Assembly (NCBI GenBank): GCA_017937485.1
Contig: JAGBDN010000037.1
Span: 1 to 57,607 of the forward strand
Source: Thermoguttaceae bacterium
GTDB taxonomy: Bacteria; Planctomycetota; Planctomycetia; Pirellulales; Thermoguttaceae
Direction of reading: 5' to 3'
Length of the DNA stretch: 57,607 bases
The notes under the pieces are model-generated. The model did no database searches and was not told the DNA's origin. It saw nothing but the letters and a program-made list of their open reading frames with translations. Made by a program: the position numbers and the translations under genes. The number at the start of each line of letters is the position of its first letter. Positions within the stretch are counted from its first letter, which is position 1. Below, one piece after another: positions 1 through 9,292 of the stretch.

Positions 1-169
1 GAAACCAAACGGAACCAAACGGAAACCAAACGGAAACCAAACGGAAACCAAACGGAAACCAAACGGAAACCAAACGGAAACCAAACGGAAACCAAACGGA
101 AACCAAACGGAAACCAAACGGAAACCAAACGGAAAACGAACGCGGAAACGAACGCGGAAACCAAACCGC
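1..169. repeat. 11-nt tandem repeat at left window edge
   Basis: The unit ggaaaccaaac is repeated ten times without change from 21 to 130. A 10-nt variant precedes it at 11-20. Degenerate copies (ggaaaacgaac, gcggaaacgaac) follow to about 169. The array runs off the left edge, so its true length is unknown. No coding function is apparent. Confidence 0.95.
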
Positions 170-218
170 AAAAACGCGACGGCGACCGTTTCGCGTCGCC
201 GTTTCGCGTTCCAACGTC

Positions 219-267
219 AAAAACCGTTCGCTTCCGGAGTTTTTGCGCTCCGAACGCGAACGGTTTT
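219..267 (-). terminator. Long stem-loop terminator of the flavoprotein gene
   Basis: The arms at 219-231 and 256-267 (aaaaccgttcgc / gcgaacggtttt) pair perfectly. A second stem (cggag/ctccg) sits inside. Read on the minus strand it ends in a run of T, and it lies about 70 nt past the stop of the flavoprotein gene. Confidence 0.7.
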
Positions 268-336
268 AGCGTTTTTACTCTTTTCGCCGATTTTAACGAG
301 CGTTCGCTCGCGCCGTCGACGGGGAAATCCTCGCGG

Positions 337-879
337 TCAGTCGGCGACCGTCTTCCCCAACGCGAACGCTTCGTCGACAAGCGGCGACTTCTCCGCTTCG
401 CCGACGCGCCAAACGCCGACGCCGTAAAGCGCGCCGCGCTCCTTCGAGTCCGGCAGGCAGTCGAGGAAGCCGCGCATTCCCTCGAACGTTCGCTCCATCG
501 CCTCTTTCGAATCGTCGGCGGCGGTCGCGATAAAGTAAAATTCCTTCCCGACGACCTCTTCGTATCGAGCGCAAAAACGGTCGATCAGCGTTTTCAGCTG
601 CGCGCTCATCGAGTAAAAATAGACCGGCGTCGCCAAGACGATTACGTCCGCCGCGATCGCTTTTTCGACGATTTCGTTGACGTCGTCCTTTTGCGGACAG
701 GGCTTTTTCTCGAACGAGCACGCGCCGCACCCGACGCAAACGCCGATTTTCTTCTCGCGGAGCAAAATCTTTTCGACTTCCGCCCCGACCGAGCGCGCCC
801 CGTCGGCGAAACGGTCGCAAAGAACGTCGGAGTTCCCGCCTCGACGCGGCGTCGACGACAAAATCAAGACCTTTTTCAT
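337..879 (-). CDS. Flavodoxin-fold iron-sulfur flavoprotein / NADPH-dependent FMN reductase family
   Basis: This 180-aa cytoplasmic protein starts with the FMN phosphate-binding pattern LILSSTPRRGGNS (residues 5-17). It has a compact cysteine cluster at C48, C51, C54 and C61, the pattern of archaeal-type iron-sulfur flavoproteins that bind FMN and a [4Fe-4S] cluster. The ATPVYFYSMS stretch near residue 85 is the usual second flavin-contact loop. The family passes electrons between ferredoxin- or NAD(P)H-type donors and unknown acceptors, so the substrate cannot be read from sequence. The ATG at 879 follows a GGGAG ribosome site at 8 nt. It stands alone, with a terminator after it. Confidence 0.85.
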   Translation of the reverse strand: MKKVLILSSTPRRGGNSDVLCDRFADGARSVGAEVEKILLREKKIGVCVGCGACSFEKKPCPQKDDVNEIVEKAIAADVIVLATPVYFYSMSAQLKTLIDRFCARYEEVVGKEFYFIATAADDSKEAMERTFEGMRGFLDCLPDSKERGALYGVGVWRVGEAEKSPLVDEAFALGKTVAD

Positions 880-950
880 TGCGTTTTCTCCCTATTTTAT
901 CTTAAACGTTTATTTTATCGCAAATTTTTCGTCGTTCGTTCGCCGAACGC

Positions 951-990
951 AAAAACGCCCGCTTCGACTCGCGGTCGCGGCGGGCGTTTC
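951..990 (-). terminator. Terminator after the RND pump gene
   Basis: The arms aaacgcccg (953-961) and cgggcgttt (981-989) pair. On the minus strand the hairpin is followed by a T run. It lies about 160 nt downstream of the pump stop codon. Confidence 0.65.
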
Positions 991-1044
991 GACGTTTCGG
1001 CTTTAAATCGGCTCGCGGCGGCGCGTCGTTGAGGACGCGTCGCC

Positions 1045-1207
1045 GACGGGCGAACGTTTTACGTCAAGCGCTTTCAGACGGTTCGGCGTCCTTCGCTTCC
1101 GTCGCCGCGGCTTTCGCCGTTTCGACGTTTGCGACGGGCGAACGTTTTACGTCAAGCGCTTTCGGACGTTTCGGGTTCTTTCGCTTCCGACGCGGCGGCT
1201 TTCGCCG
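1045..1207. repeat. Direct repeat duplicating the 3' end of the RND pump gene
   Basis: Two copies of about 75 nt start near 1045 and 1133, an offset of 88 nt. Both contain cgacgggcgaacgttttacg followed by tcaagcgctttc. The right copy is the live gene end and encodes the last residues and stop. The left copy would encode a near-identical tail ending in SESA and a stop, but it lies past the real stop codon. Confidence 0.85.
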
Positions 1208-4200
1208 CTTGGCGTTCGGCGCGCCATTTTTCTTCGGCGATCACTTCCTTCGGCTTTTTCCCGAAAAGAAGCGCCGTTCCTTCGCGGATTCGCTCGACAA
1301 GCGCGTACAACGCCGGAACGAAAACGATCCCGACGCACGTCGCGAGCAGCATGCCGGAAAACGTCGTCGTTCCGATCGCTCGACGGCTCCCGGAACCGGC
1401 GCCGGTCGCGATCACGAGCGGCCAAACGCCGAAGAGGAACGAAATCGCCGTCATCAAGACCGCGCGGAAACGTTGGCTCGCGCCGTTAATCGCCGCTTGG
1501 CGAATCGGGACGCCGCTTTCGCGCTCGACTTTAGAAAACTCGACCATCAAAATCGCGTTTTTACTCGCCAAGCCGATCAACATAATCAGCCCCAACTGCG
1601 CGTAAATACTCATCGAGTAAACCGACGCCATCGCGGCGCCGTAACGCATCAGGCCGCCCATCAAACCAAGCATCGCGCCGAGCGTCGCGACCGCGACCGA
1701 CAAAACGACCGGTATCGGCGTCGTCCAGCTTTCGTACTGCGCGACGAGGAACAAGTACGCGAACGAGAACGCCAGCGCCAAGAGGAAACCGATCTTCCCT
1801 TGGTTCTTCCGTTCTTGATAGCTCATACCCGTCCACTCGATCATATAGCTTTGCTTCGGCATATCGAGGTTTTCGATCGCCTTCATATAGTCGCCGGTGC
1901 TGACGCCCATCGCGACCGCCGTAACGTTCGCGCAAACGCGTTGGTTGTGCCGCTGAATCAACTGCGGCCCGACGACGTGCTTGACCGTCCCGAGCGAACT
2001 AAACGGAACCATTTCGCCGTATTTGTTCGGAATGTTCAAGTTGTAAATGTCGTCGATCGACCCGCGCTCGTCGCGATTCGACTGCACCTTGACCTTGAAG
2101 ACGTACCCCATCAAGTTGAAGTCGTTGACGTAGAAGGACGCGAGCTTGTTTTGCAACGTCGTGAAGATCGTGTTGATCGGAACGCCCATTCGCTCCGATT
2201 TTTCGCGGTCGATTTCCAACTCGAGTTGCGGCGTTTCGGCGTTGTACGAACTCGACGCGAAGAGCGTCCCCGGCGTCCGCATCAGTTCGGCGGTCGCGGA
2301 GTGCACTTGGTTCGACAGGTCTTGCGGCGTCGAGTCGTCGGTGATGCAGATCGCGAACTGCGTCCCCATTCCGAGCCCCATAATTGCCGGCGGCTTCATA
2401 CACATAATCTTCGCCTGCGGAATGTCGGCGCACGCGGCTTGAACCCGCGCCATAATCGCGTCGATTTGCAACTCCGGCGTCTTGCGCTCGTTCCAGTTCT
2501 TCAGCTTGACGATCGCCATCCCGGCGTTTTCGCCGTTTCCGCCGGTGAAGCTGAAACCGCTGACGATCATCACGTTGTCGACGCCGTCGATTTCCAAGAG
2601 CGCTTTGTTCATCTTCATCACGACTTCGTCGGTGCGTTTGAGCGTCGCGCCCGGCGGCAACTCGAGGTTGCACATAATCGTTCCCTTGTCTTCGTCCGGG
2701 AGGAACGCCGTCGGAATCATCCCGTACATTTTGAAGTTCAGGAAAACGATCCCCGCGAAGAGGAGCGCCGTAATCAACCCGCGACGCACCAGGAACTTCG
2801 CCGAGAAAAGATAAACGCGACGCGAACCTTCGAGCGGTTTGTTAAACCAACCGAACCAGTCGATTCGGCCCTTTTTCGCCGGTTTGATCAACATCGCGCA
2901 AAGCGCCGGGCTGAGCGTCAACGCGTTGACGGTCGACAAAAGCAACGCGACGCACATCGTAACGCCGAACTGCATGTAAATTTGGCCGACCATCCCGCCG
3001 TAGAAGCAGATCGGAACGTAAATCGAAATCGTTACCAACGTCGTCGCGACGATGGCGCCGGTGATTTGCCGCATCCCGAATCGGGTCGCTTCGCGCGGAT
3101 CCATCCCCTTTTCGACGTTCGTCATCACGTTCTCGACGACGACGATCGCGTCGTCGACGAGGGAGCCGACGACCAAAATCAGCCCGAACATCGTCAACAG
3201 GTTGATACTGTACCCGAGCGCAAGCAAGATCGGGAACGTCCCGATCAGCGAAACCGGAATCGCGACCGCCGGAATCAGCGTCGCGCGCCAGTTTTGCAGG
3301 AAAAGATACGTAACCAACACGACGAGGAAGAGCGCTTCGAGAAGCGTAACGACGACTTCTTTCAACGTCAACATAATGAACTGCGTCGGGTCGTAAACGA
3401 TTTGATACGAAATTCCTTCCGGGAAACGCTTTTCAATTTCCGCCAAACGCTCCCGCACCGCTTCGATCGTGTCGAGCGCGTTCGCGTCGGTCGTGCGGTT
3501 GATGCCGAGCCCGCAGCACTCCTTGCCGTTCGAGGCGGCGTGCGCCGCGTAGGTTTCGTCGCCGAGTTCGACCCGGGCGACGTCGCCGAGCGTCGTAACG
3601 TCGCCGTCGGAGTCGGAGCGCACGACGATTTTTTCGAACTCTTCCGGAGTCTTCAAACGCCCGAGAACGTTGATTTTGAACTGCATGAAGTCGTTCGACT
3701 TTTCGACCCCGACCGAACCGGCCGCGGCTTGAATATTCTGCGTCTTAATCGCGTTCGAAATATCGGCGGCGGAGATGCCCATCGCGGACATGCGCAACGG
3801 GTCGAGCCACACGCGCATACTGTACACCGAGCCGCCCATAATGTCGGCGGAGCTGACGCCGTCGACGCGTCCCAAGTCGTCCTTAACGTTGGTGCGAACG
3901 TAGTTGCTCAAATCGCTGACGGAGCGTTCCGGCGCGACCTTCGGGTCGGTGAAGAACGCGATCATGCAGAGGATGTCGCTCGAGCGCTTTTGCACTTGAA
4001 CGCCTTGGTTCCGGACTTCCTGCGGAAGCACCATTTCGGCGCGCTTGACGGCGTTCTGAACGTTGACCTGCGCGATGTCGGCGTCGGTGCCGTACTCGAA
4101 GGTGATCGTGCAGGAGTAGTTCCCGCTGTTGTCGCTCGTCGACGAGTAATAAAGCAAGTGTTCGAGGCCGTTGAACTGCTCTTCGAGCGGCGCGGCGATC

Positions 4201-4382
4201 GTTTCGGTGATAACCTGCGCGCTGGCGCCGACGTAACTCGTCGAAACGCGAACGGTCGGCGGCGCAATCTCCGGATACTCCGCGACCGGAAGCATCGGAA
4301 TGCAAATCGCCCCGGCGAGGATCATCACCAACGAAATGACGATCGCCAGTTTAGGGCGTCGGATAAAAATATCGGAAATCAT
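1152..4382 (-). CDS. RND multidrug efflux permease (AcrB/MexB type, HAE1 family)
   Basis: This is a 1076-aa inner-membrane proton/drug antiporter, close to the usual length of about 1,040. It opens with the typical FIRRPKLA segment and a first transmembrane helix. The proton-relay aspartates are present in TM4 ([14 protein letters not shown]), and the relay lysine in TM10 ([13 protein letters not shown]). The last 35 residues are charged and Ala/Glu-rich. Its ATG overlaps the adaptor stop codon (ATGA, 4379-4382), so the two genes are translationally coupled. The outer-membrane partner is divergent at 7031. The substrate cannot be inferred. The 3' end is duplicated just downstream. Confidence 0.96.
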   Translation of the reverse strand: MISDIFIRRPKLAIVISLVMILAGAICIPMLPVAEYPEIAPPTVRVSTSYVGASAQVITETIAAPLEEQFNGLEHLLYYSSTSDNSGNYSCTITFEYGTDADIAQVNVQNAVKRAEMVLPQEVRNQGVQVQKRSSDILCMIAFFTDPKVAPERSVSDLSNYVRTNVKDDLGRVDGVSSADIMGGSVYSMRVWLDPLRMSAMGISAADISNAIKTQNIQAAAGSVGVEKSNDFMQFKINVLGRLKTPEEFEKIVVRSDSDGDVTTLGDVARVELGDETYAAHAASNGKECCGLGINRTTDANALDTIEAVRERLAEIEKRFPEGISYQIVYDPTQFIMLTLKEVVVTLLEALFLVVLVTYLFLQNWRATLIPAVAIPVSLIGTFPILLALGYSINLLTMFGLILVVGSLVDDAIVVVENVMTNVEKGMDPREATRFGMRQITGAIVATTLVTISIYVPICFYGGMVGQIYMQFGVTMCVALLLSTVNALTLSPALCAMLIKPAKKGRIDWFGWFNKPLEGSRRVYLFSAKFLVRRGLITALLFAGIVFLNFKMYGMIPTAFLPDEDKGTIMCNLELPPGATLKRTDEVVMKMNKALLEIDGVDNVMIVSGFSFTGGNGENAGMAIVKLKNWNERKTPELQIDAIMARVQAACADIPQAKIMCMKPPAIMGLGMGTQFAICITDDSTPQDLSNQVHSATAELMRTPGTLFASSSYNAETPQLELEIDREKSERMGVPINTIFTTLQNKLASFYVNDFNLMGYVFKVKVQSNRDERGSIDDIYNLNIPNKYGEMVPFSSLGTVKHVVGPQLIQRHNQRVCANVTAVAMGVSTGDYMKAIENLDMPKQSYMIEWTGMSYQERKNQGKIGFLLALAFSFAYLFLVAQYESWTTPIPVVLSVAVATLGAMLGLMGGLMRYGAAMASVYSMSIYAQLGLIMLIGLASKNAILMVEFSKVERESGVPIRQAAINGASQRFRAVLMTAISFLFGVWPLVIATGAGSGSRRAIGTTTFSGMLLATCVGIVFVPALYALVERIREGTALLFGKKPKEVIAEEKWRAERQAAKAAASEAKEPETSESA

Positions 4383-6205
4383 TCGAGTTCGGCCTCCCCG
4401 TCCTTAACGGAACGACGGCGAGCGCGGAAGAACGCGAAGCCCAAAATCGGGAACGCGACGACGGCGCCGGTCGCCAAAAAGCGGAGATTTTCCTTCGAAA
4501 AGACGCTCGACGCGGCTTGCGGCGCCGACGCTTCCTCGACGGCTTCCGTTTCGACGGCGGGCGCGGCTTCGGTCGCCTCCTCGGTCGCTTCGGCGGCGTC
4601 GGCGTTTTCGGCGTCGACTCGCGGCGCGGTCGACCCGGCGAACGCGGCTTCGACCGGTCGGACGATTTCGAACGGTTTCGCCTTGTGCGTCCCGTCCATC
4701 ACGACGAGGTCGCTCGGCTCGATACCGGAGTAAATCGCTTGGACGTTCCCTTGCGTCGGGCCCGGAACGACCGCGCGGCGCAGAATCATCTTGTAATCGA
4801 GCGCGTTTCCGGCTTTGTCGACGCCGTCGACGACTTGGCCGTCCTTAAAGTCGACCGAAACGACTTCGCCGGTTTTCGGGTCTTTCGTTTCGTATCGCTT
4901 GCAGAACTCGGCAAAGAACTCGTCGCGCGTTTTGGCGCCGCTTTCGACTTCTTCGACTTGCGCCTTGAAACGGGCGTCGCGTTTGATTTCCTCGTAAAGC
5001 TCGTCGTTCGAAATCGCGTCGGTCAGGACGTAAACGAAGTAGCTTTCGCCGTCGAACATCACCGCCGACGGTTTGACCGCCGGAACGAGCTTGTCTTCGT
5101 TGCGCGTCAGTTCGACCGTAACGACGCCCCCCGGAACGAGCGGTTCGTCGCCGTTCGCCGACGCCGGATTCTCGAACGTCGCCCAAATCTTCACCGTGTC
5201 GGTCGTCGTTTTGACGACGTTGTCGCGCATCGCGACGGTTCCGTAGCGGACTTCGTCGGTTCCGGCCTTTTTATAATAGCCGCCGTCGGAGAGTTTCAGC
5301 GCGATTTTCGCTTCTTTTTTCATTCGCCCGAAGTCGCCGCCGAACATCGTCAGGAAGTCGCGTTCGCTGAGCGAGAACCGAACGTAAATCGGATTCGTTT
5401 GAACGACGGTCGCGAGCGCGTCGTTCGCTTTGACGTAGTTCCCGGTCGTGCGTTCGGCGCGGCCGACGCGACCGTCGATCGGCGAATAAACGTCGGAGTG
5501 ATAAAGGTCGTCGACCGAAAGTTTCAGTTGCGAGACGGCGAGCCCGAGTTGCGCTTGAACGCTGCGCAGCTCCGTTTCGGCTTTCTGCATATCGTCGAGC
5601 GAACCGGCGTTTTTCGCGTAAAGCGAGCTGACGCGCCCGAAATTGGTTTTCGCGTATTTGATTCGTTCGACCAGCTCTTGAACGGTCGCGATCGCGACGC
5701 CGACGTTCGCTTGATAGCGCGTTTTGTCGACGGAGAAGAGCTTTTGCCCGGCTTTGACGAGACCGCCTTCGACGAACGTTTCGTTCGGCGCGGCGTTCGA
5801 CGCTTGCAAGCGCGCCAGCGAGTCTTCCATCGCCGCCTTAACGCCCGGCAAATCTTCCAAAAGACCGGCGGCGGTCATATCTTGCAGCGTTTTTTCGAGC
5901 GCGTTCGCGACGAGTTCGGAACTTGAAAAGAGCCCGGCGACCCCGTCTTCAACCGGCTTTTGCCCCGCGACGCGCTGACGCGCAAGGAGCGTTCCGGAAA
6001 CGCGAGCGACCAAGTCGGCCCGCTCGATCGGCTCGACGGAAGCGACGTATTTCTTCGTCGTTTCCGGATGAACTTCTCCCGCTTGTTCCGCGACGACCGT
6101 CGCCTTCGACGCCGGCGCCATTCCCGGCTGAGCTTGCGCGACGGCGCCCGCCCCCAAAAGAAGCGCTCCGCAGAGCGTTCCGCGAATTAACGATAAGTTT
6201 GACAC
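4379..6205 (-). CDS. RND periplasmic adaptor (membrane fusion protein), enlarged
   Basis: This is a 608-aa adaptor joining the pump to the outer-membrane channel. I chose the GTG at 6205 because AAGGAG lies 5 nt upstream and a signal-peptide-like stretch ([18 protein letters not shown]) follows; the reading frame stays open upstream to 6334. The lipoyl, coiled-coil hairpin and barrel regions are recognisable ([40 protein letters not shown]). Two features are odd. About 65 extra residues sit inside the first lipoyl half, and the C-terminus carries an acidic linker and a predicted membrane helix (residues about 570-590, [18 protein letters not shown]). Adaptors are usually 370-400 aa with no C-terminal anchor. 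Confidence 0.92.
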   Translation of the reverse strand: MSNLSLIRGTLCGALLLGAGAVAQAQPGMAPASKATVVAEQAGEVHPETTKKYVASVEPIERADLVARVSGTLLARQRVAGQKPVEDGVAGLFSSSELVANALEKTLQDMTAAGLLEDLPGVKAAMEDSLARLQASNAAPNETFVEGGLVKAGQKLFSVDKTRYQANVGVAIATVQELVERIKYAKTNFGRVSSLYAKNAGSLDDMQKAETELRSVQAQLGLAVSQLKLSVDDLYHSDVYSPIDGRVGRAERTTGNYVKANDALATVVQTNPIYVRFSLSERDFLTMFGGDFGRMKKEAKIALKLSDGGYYKKAGTDEVRYGTVAMRDNVVKTTTDTVKIWATFENPASANGDEPLVPGGVVTVELTRNEDKLVPAVKPSAVMFDGESYFVYVLTDAISNDELYEEIKRDARFKAQVEEVESGAKTRDEFFAEFCKRYETKDPKTGEVVSVDFKDGQVVDGVDKAGNALDYKMILRRAVVPGPTQGNVQAIYSGIEPSDLVVMDGTHKAKPFEIVRPVEAAFAGSTAPRVDAENADAAEATEEATEAAPAVETEAVEEASAPQAASSVFSKENLRFLATGAVVAFPILGFAFFRARRRSVKDGEAELE

Positions 6206-6358
6206 GTGTTCTCCTTCGAACGCGAACAAAATAAGCGTCGATTCTCTATCGACGGCGACGGCGGCGCGCTCGTCGCGTTTCGCGTTCCCCTTGGCGCCGA
6301 GGCGGTCGCGCGGCGGAGGCCTAACGACCGTCAAAATTAAAAGTTCGTTTCGACTTAC

Positions 6359-6386
6359 AGGATACCCGAGTTTTCCAAAAGAGCAA
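6359..6386 (-). promoter_or_regulatory. Candidate promoter for the adaptor-pump operon
   Basis: On the minus strand TTGCTC (6386-6381) and TATCCT (6364-6359) are separated by 16 nt. This fits a sigma-70-like promoter about 150 nt upstream of the GTG start. It is a pattern match only. Confidence 0.4.
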
Positions 6387-7030
6387 GAGGCGCAAAACGC
6401 AAAAACGACGTATATATTAATAACGTATTAATCGCCGCGGTCGCTCGCGCCGGATCGCTTCATTCGCCGTCGCGGCGCGGAGTCGTATTTTATCGGTTAT
6501 TCCGACGACTCCGCCCCGTCGCGGCGGGTTCCGCGACGACGCTTTCTCAAAAAAAATTTTTTGAAAAATTTTTTCGTTTTTTCTTGTTTTCGAAGGCCCG
6601 TTAGGCGTTCTTTTTCGGCGGTATGCAAAAACGCTCTTAAAACAACCGTTTTTTTTTCATTTTTCGAAAATTTCTTAAAAAGTTCCGATTATTCCGGCGC
6701 GCCTCTCCAAACGCGCGCTTTTTTCTTCTACTTTTTTCTCTCTCCGCCTCAAGTTTCTTTCCCCGACGACCGAGATAACCGCCTCTTTAGCGCCGCGACA
6801 ATCTTGCCTATTTTACACAACCGTAACCGCCGTTAAAGACCGCAAATCTCTTTCAACCGCCACTCCCGTCATAACCCCGCGTTTCACGTTTTTCCTACCG
6901 TTCGGCGCGACCGTTTTCCGCGGTAAAATCTCCAAATCCGGTTAAAGTCTCGCGAAAGAAATTTACGATACTGTTACCGCATAGGACTTCGGTCAATCCT
7001 TACACATCACGGAAAAAGAGGTAATCAGGG
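6387..7030. other. Divergent intergenic region, AT-rich, no gene
   Basis: It separates the two arms of the efflux system. It holds the AT palindrome-like stretch tatatattaataacgtattaat near 6410-6432 and a run of A and T blocks at 6547-6582 that can fold on itself. A GAGGT ribosome site lies just before 7031. A small open frame at 6561-6836 is rich in Phe and Arg, has no ribosome site and is not credible. No operator could be assigned. Confidence 0.5.
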
Positions 7031-8845
7031 ATGAAACCTTATTTTCAACGCGGAGTCGCGCTAAGCGCGCTCCTTGCTCTCGTCGTCGGCGGCGGGTGCA
7101 AAGTCGGTTCCGACTATCGCCAACCGAACGTTGCGGAGCAAGTAAGCTCCTCGTATTCGGAAACTAAAGAAGAAGAACAAGTCAGATCGATCGCCGGTCA
7201 AGACGTTACGAGTTGGTGGAGCCAAATCAACGACGCGACCTTGGCGGAACTGACGCGAGAAGCCGTCTCCGGCAGCTTGACGCTTCAAGAAGCGTTGTTC
7301 CGCATTCAATCGGCGCGCGCGGCCCTCGGTTCGACGAGCTCGAACCTCCTTCCGCAATTCGCGCAAGACGGCGGTTACGCTTACCAATCCTTTGGCGGCA
7401 ATGGGCAAAACGTCTTCTCGACGGCGACCTCGATGGGTTGGGAACTCGACGTTTTTGGACGTATTCAACGCTCGATCGAAGCGGCCGACGCGAACATGGA
7501 GGTTCAACGTTGGCTCTATCGCGACGCTTACGTCATTCTCGTCGCCGACGTCGCGCAGGCTTACGTCGACGCTCGTTCGTACCAAGACCAAATTCGCAGC
7601 GCGAAAATTAGCATTTTGGTTCAACAATGCGTCGTCGACTACGTCGCGAACAACGAAGCCGCCGGCACGATGTCGCAACTCGACATTTATCGCGCGCTCG
7701 GCCCGATGCACAACACCGAAGCGACGCTTTCGATGTTGGAAACGCAATACCAACATGCGGTCAACCGTCTGTGCATCCTCCTCGGTCGCACGACCGGCGA
7801 CGATTACGTCGCTTCGCGTCTCCTCGACGATCGCGAACTGCCGACCAAGGAAGAACTCAGCGCGCTTATGAACAGCGGCGAAGAAACGGAGCGCGACCAA
7901 TTTGTCGCCATTATGCGCAACTTGCTGTTGGAAGACCTGCGCATTCCGGAACCGCCGAAAGAGCTTCTCGTCGGCATTCCGGCGGACTTGTTGCGTCGTC
8001 GCCCGGACATTCGCGCCGCGGAACAACGCATTATCGCGCAAAACGCTCTCGTCGGAGTCGCGGTCGCCGACCTTTACCCGATGTTTACGCTCAGCGGCTC
8101 GTTCGGACTCGAAGCGGACTCGTTCTCGGGTATGTTCGACAGCGACGCGATCGCCGCGGGCGTCGGCCCGGCTTTCCGTTGGAACATCCTCAACTTCGGC
8201 AAATACCGCTTTAACATCGAAGCGCAACGCTTTATGCAAGAAGAGTTGATCGCGTCGTATCGCCAAGCGGTTTTGGAAGCCGCCGAAGACGTCGACAACG
8301 CCTTGGTGATGTACGCCAACGAAAGCGGACGCAACCAAAAATTGGAGCAAGCCGTCGAAGCGTACCTCGGCGCGCTCGAAAAGACGTTGGTCATCAAGAG
8401 CGCGGGCGCCGGCGACATTCAGCCGATTTTGGAAGCCGCGGCCGGTTTGGTCAACAACGGTCTCCAATTCGTCCAAAGCAAAGCGAATCAAACCGGTTCG
8501 GTCGTCCAACTTTACCGCGCTCTCGGCGGCGACTGGGACTCCGCGTCCGCCGCGTCCGCCGCGCCCGCCGGCCCCGCCGTCGCGAAAGCCTCGGATTACG
8601 ATCCGAAGGAAGATTGGGAACGTCGCCAAGCCGCCAACGAAGCGAGCGTCTCCGAAGCGTTGGCCGCCGCGCAAGCGGATCGCGTCGAAGTCGCCGACGA
8701 AGCCGTTAACGAAACCGTCGTCGAAAGCGTCGATTTTGAAATCGCCGCGGACGACGAACTCGAAGCGTCGCCGGAACTCGCCGAACCGAGTCTCGCGACG
8801 ACCGAAGAAGCCTACGCGGACGAAGCGATTCTCATCGCCGAATAA
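7031..8845 (+). CDS. Outer-membrane efflux lipoprotein (NodT/OprM family, TolC-like)
   Basis: This is a 604-aa outer-membrane channel subunit. The N-terminus is a lipoprotein signal ending at GGGC (cysteine about residue 23). It is followed by KVGSDYRQP, the family hallmark after the lipid-bearing cysteine. Two repeated helical-barrel halves follow, with family motifs such as LLRRRPDIRAAEQ (about 315-330) and DLYPMFTLSGSFG. The last 100 residues or so, after the normal end of the fold, form an acidic Ala/Glu-rich tail not typical of OprM. It sits divergent to its adaptor and pump. An AGAGGT ribosome site precedes the ATG. Confidence 0.93.
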   Translation: MKPYFQRGVALSALLALVVGGGCKVGSDYRQPNVAEQVSSSYSETKEEEQVRSIAGQDVTSWWSQINDATLAELTREAVSGSLTLQEALFRIQSARAALGSTSSNLLPQFAQDGGYAYQSFGGNGQNVFSTATSMGWELDVFGRIQRSIEAADANMEVQRWLYRDAYVILVADVAQAYVDARSYQDQIRSAKISILVQQCVVDYVANNEAAGTMSQLDIYRALGPMHNTEATLSMLETQYQHAVNRLCILLGRTTGDDYVASRLLDDRELPTKEELSALMNSGEETERDQFVAIMRNLLLEDLRIPEPPKELLVGIPADLLRRRPDIRAAEQRIIAQNALVGVAVADLYPMFTLSGSFGLEADSFSGMFDSDAIAAGVGPAFRWNILNFGKYRFNIEAQRFMQEELIASYRQAVLEAAEDVDNALVMYANESGRNQKLEQAVEAYLGALEKTLVIKSAGAGDIQPILEAAAGLVNNGLQFVQSKANQTGSVVQLYRALGGDWDSASAASAAPAGPAVAKASDYDPKEDWERRQAANEASVSEALAAAQADRVEVADEAVNETVVESVDFEIAADDELEASPELAEPSLATTEEAYADEAILIAE

Positions 8846-9191
8846 CGCGACGACTTCATCCTTGACGCGCAACCTTTGAAACGCAACTTTGATTAACAAC
8901 TTTTGATCGACCCGCGATTTCCCCGTTTTTCGCGACGCTTCTAAACGTCGCGAAAACGGACGCGAGTTTCATTCATCGGCGCTTTCACGTCTTTTGTTCC
9001 GTCGACTCGTCGGCGCGTTGTTGAGAGGCGGTCTTCCCGTTTGACCGCGACGGCCTTTCCGAAGTCGGGCCGCTCCGAACGCGTCGACGCGCCGTCGTTT
9101 CTTGCGCATCCGTTCTTTCCCTCGTCGACGCGCCGTCGTTTGCCGACGCGCCGTTCGTTCTCGTTTTTCTCCTTTCGACGCGCTCCGGTTC
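8846..9191. other. Intergenic region with an inverted repeat
   Basis: No gene is seen. The arms at 8923-8937 and 8946-8959 (ccgtttttcgcgacg / cgtcgcgaaaacgg) form a strong stem about 80 nt past the channel gene. It lacks a clear T run, so it may be a weak or protein-assisted terminator. Confidence 0.5.
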
Positions 9192-9220
9192 TTGCGAAAC
9201 CGCGAAATCGGCGGTATAAT
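9192..9220 (+). promoter_or_regulatory. Promoter of the GH43-like gene
   Basis: TTGCGA (9192-9197), a 17-nt spacer and TATAAT (9215-9220) match the sigma-70 pattern well. They lie about 70 nt upstream of the chosen ATG. This also argues against any start codon upstream of 9230. Confidence 0.7.
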
Positions 9221-9292
9221 CGGAACAAAGTCGCGCCGGTCGCGATTTTTCCCGCTCCTTTCCTTCCCGCCCTTCCGCAAGAGGTTCTTTCG

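Noticed and set aside
1..169. CRISPR array at the left edge
   Set aside because: Units are 11 nt with no spacers between them and no cas gene is present, so it is a simple tandem repeat.
1029..4733. 1234-codon open frame on the plus strand opposite the RND pump
   Set aside because: It runs antisense across the pump gene and the pump-adaptor junction. It is very Arg- and Asp-rich and has no ribosome site. Codon bias of the real genes removes stops from the other strand.
6561..6836. 91-codon frame in the efflux intergenic region
   Set aside because: It lies in AT-rich promoter DNA, has no ribosome site and its composition is Phe-rich noise.
7061..8899. 612-codon open frame on the minus strand opposite the outer-membrane channel
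   Set aside because: It is a shadow of a well-supported gene, with no motifs and no ribosome site.
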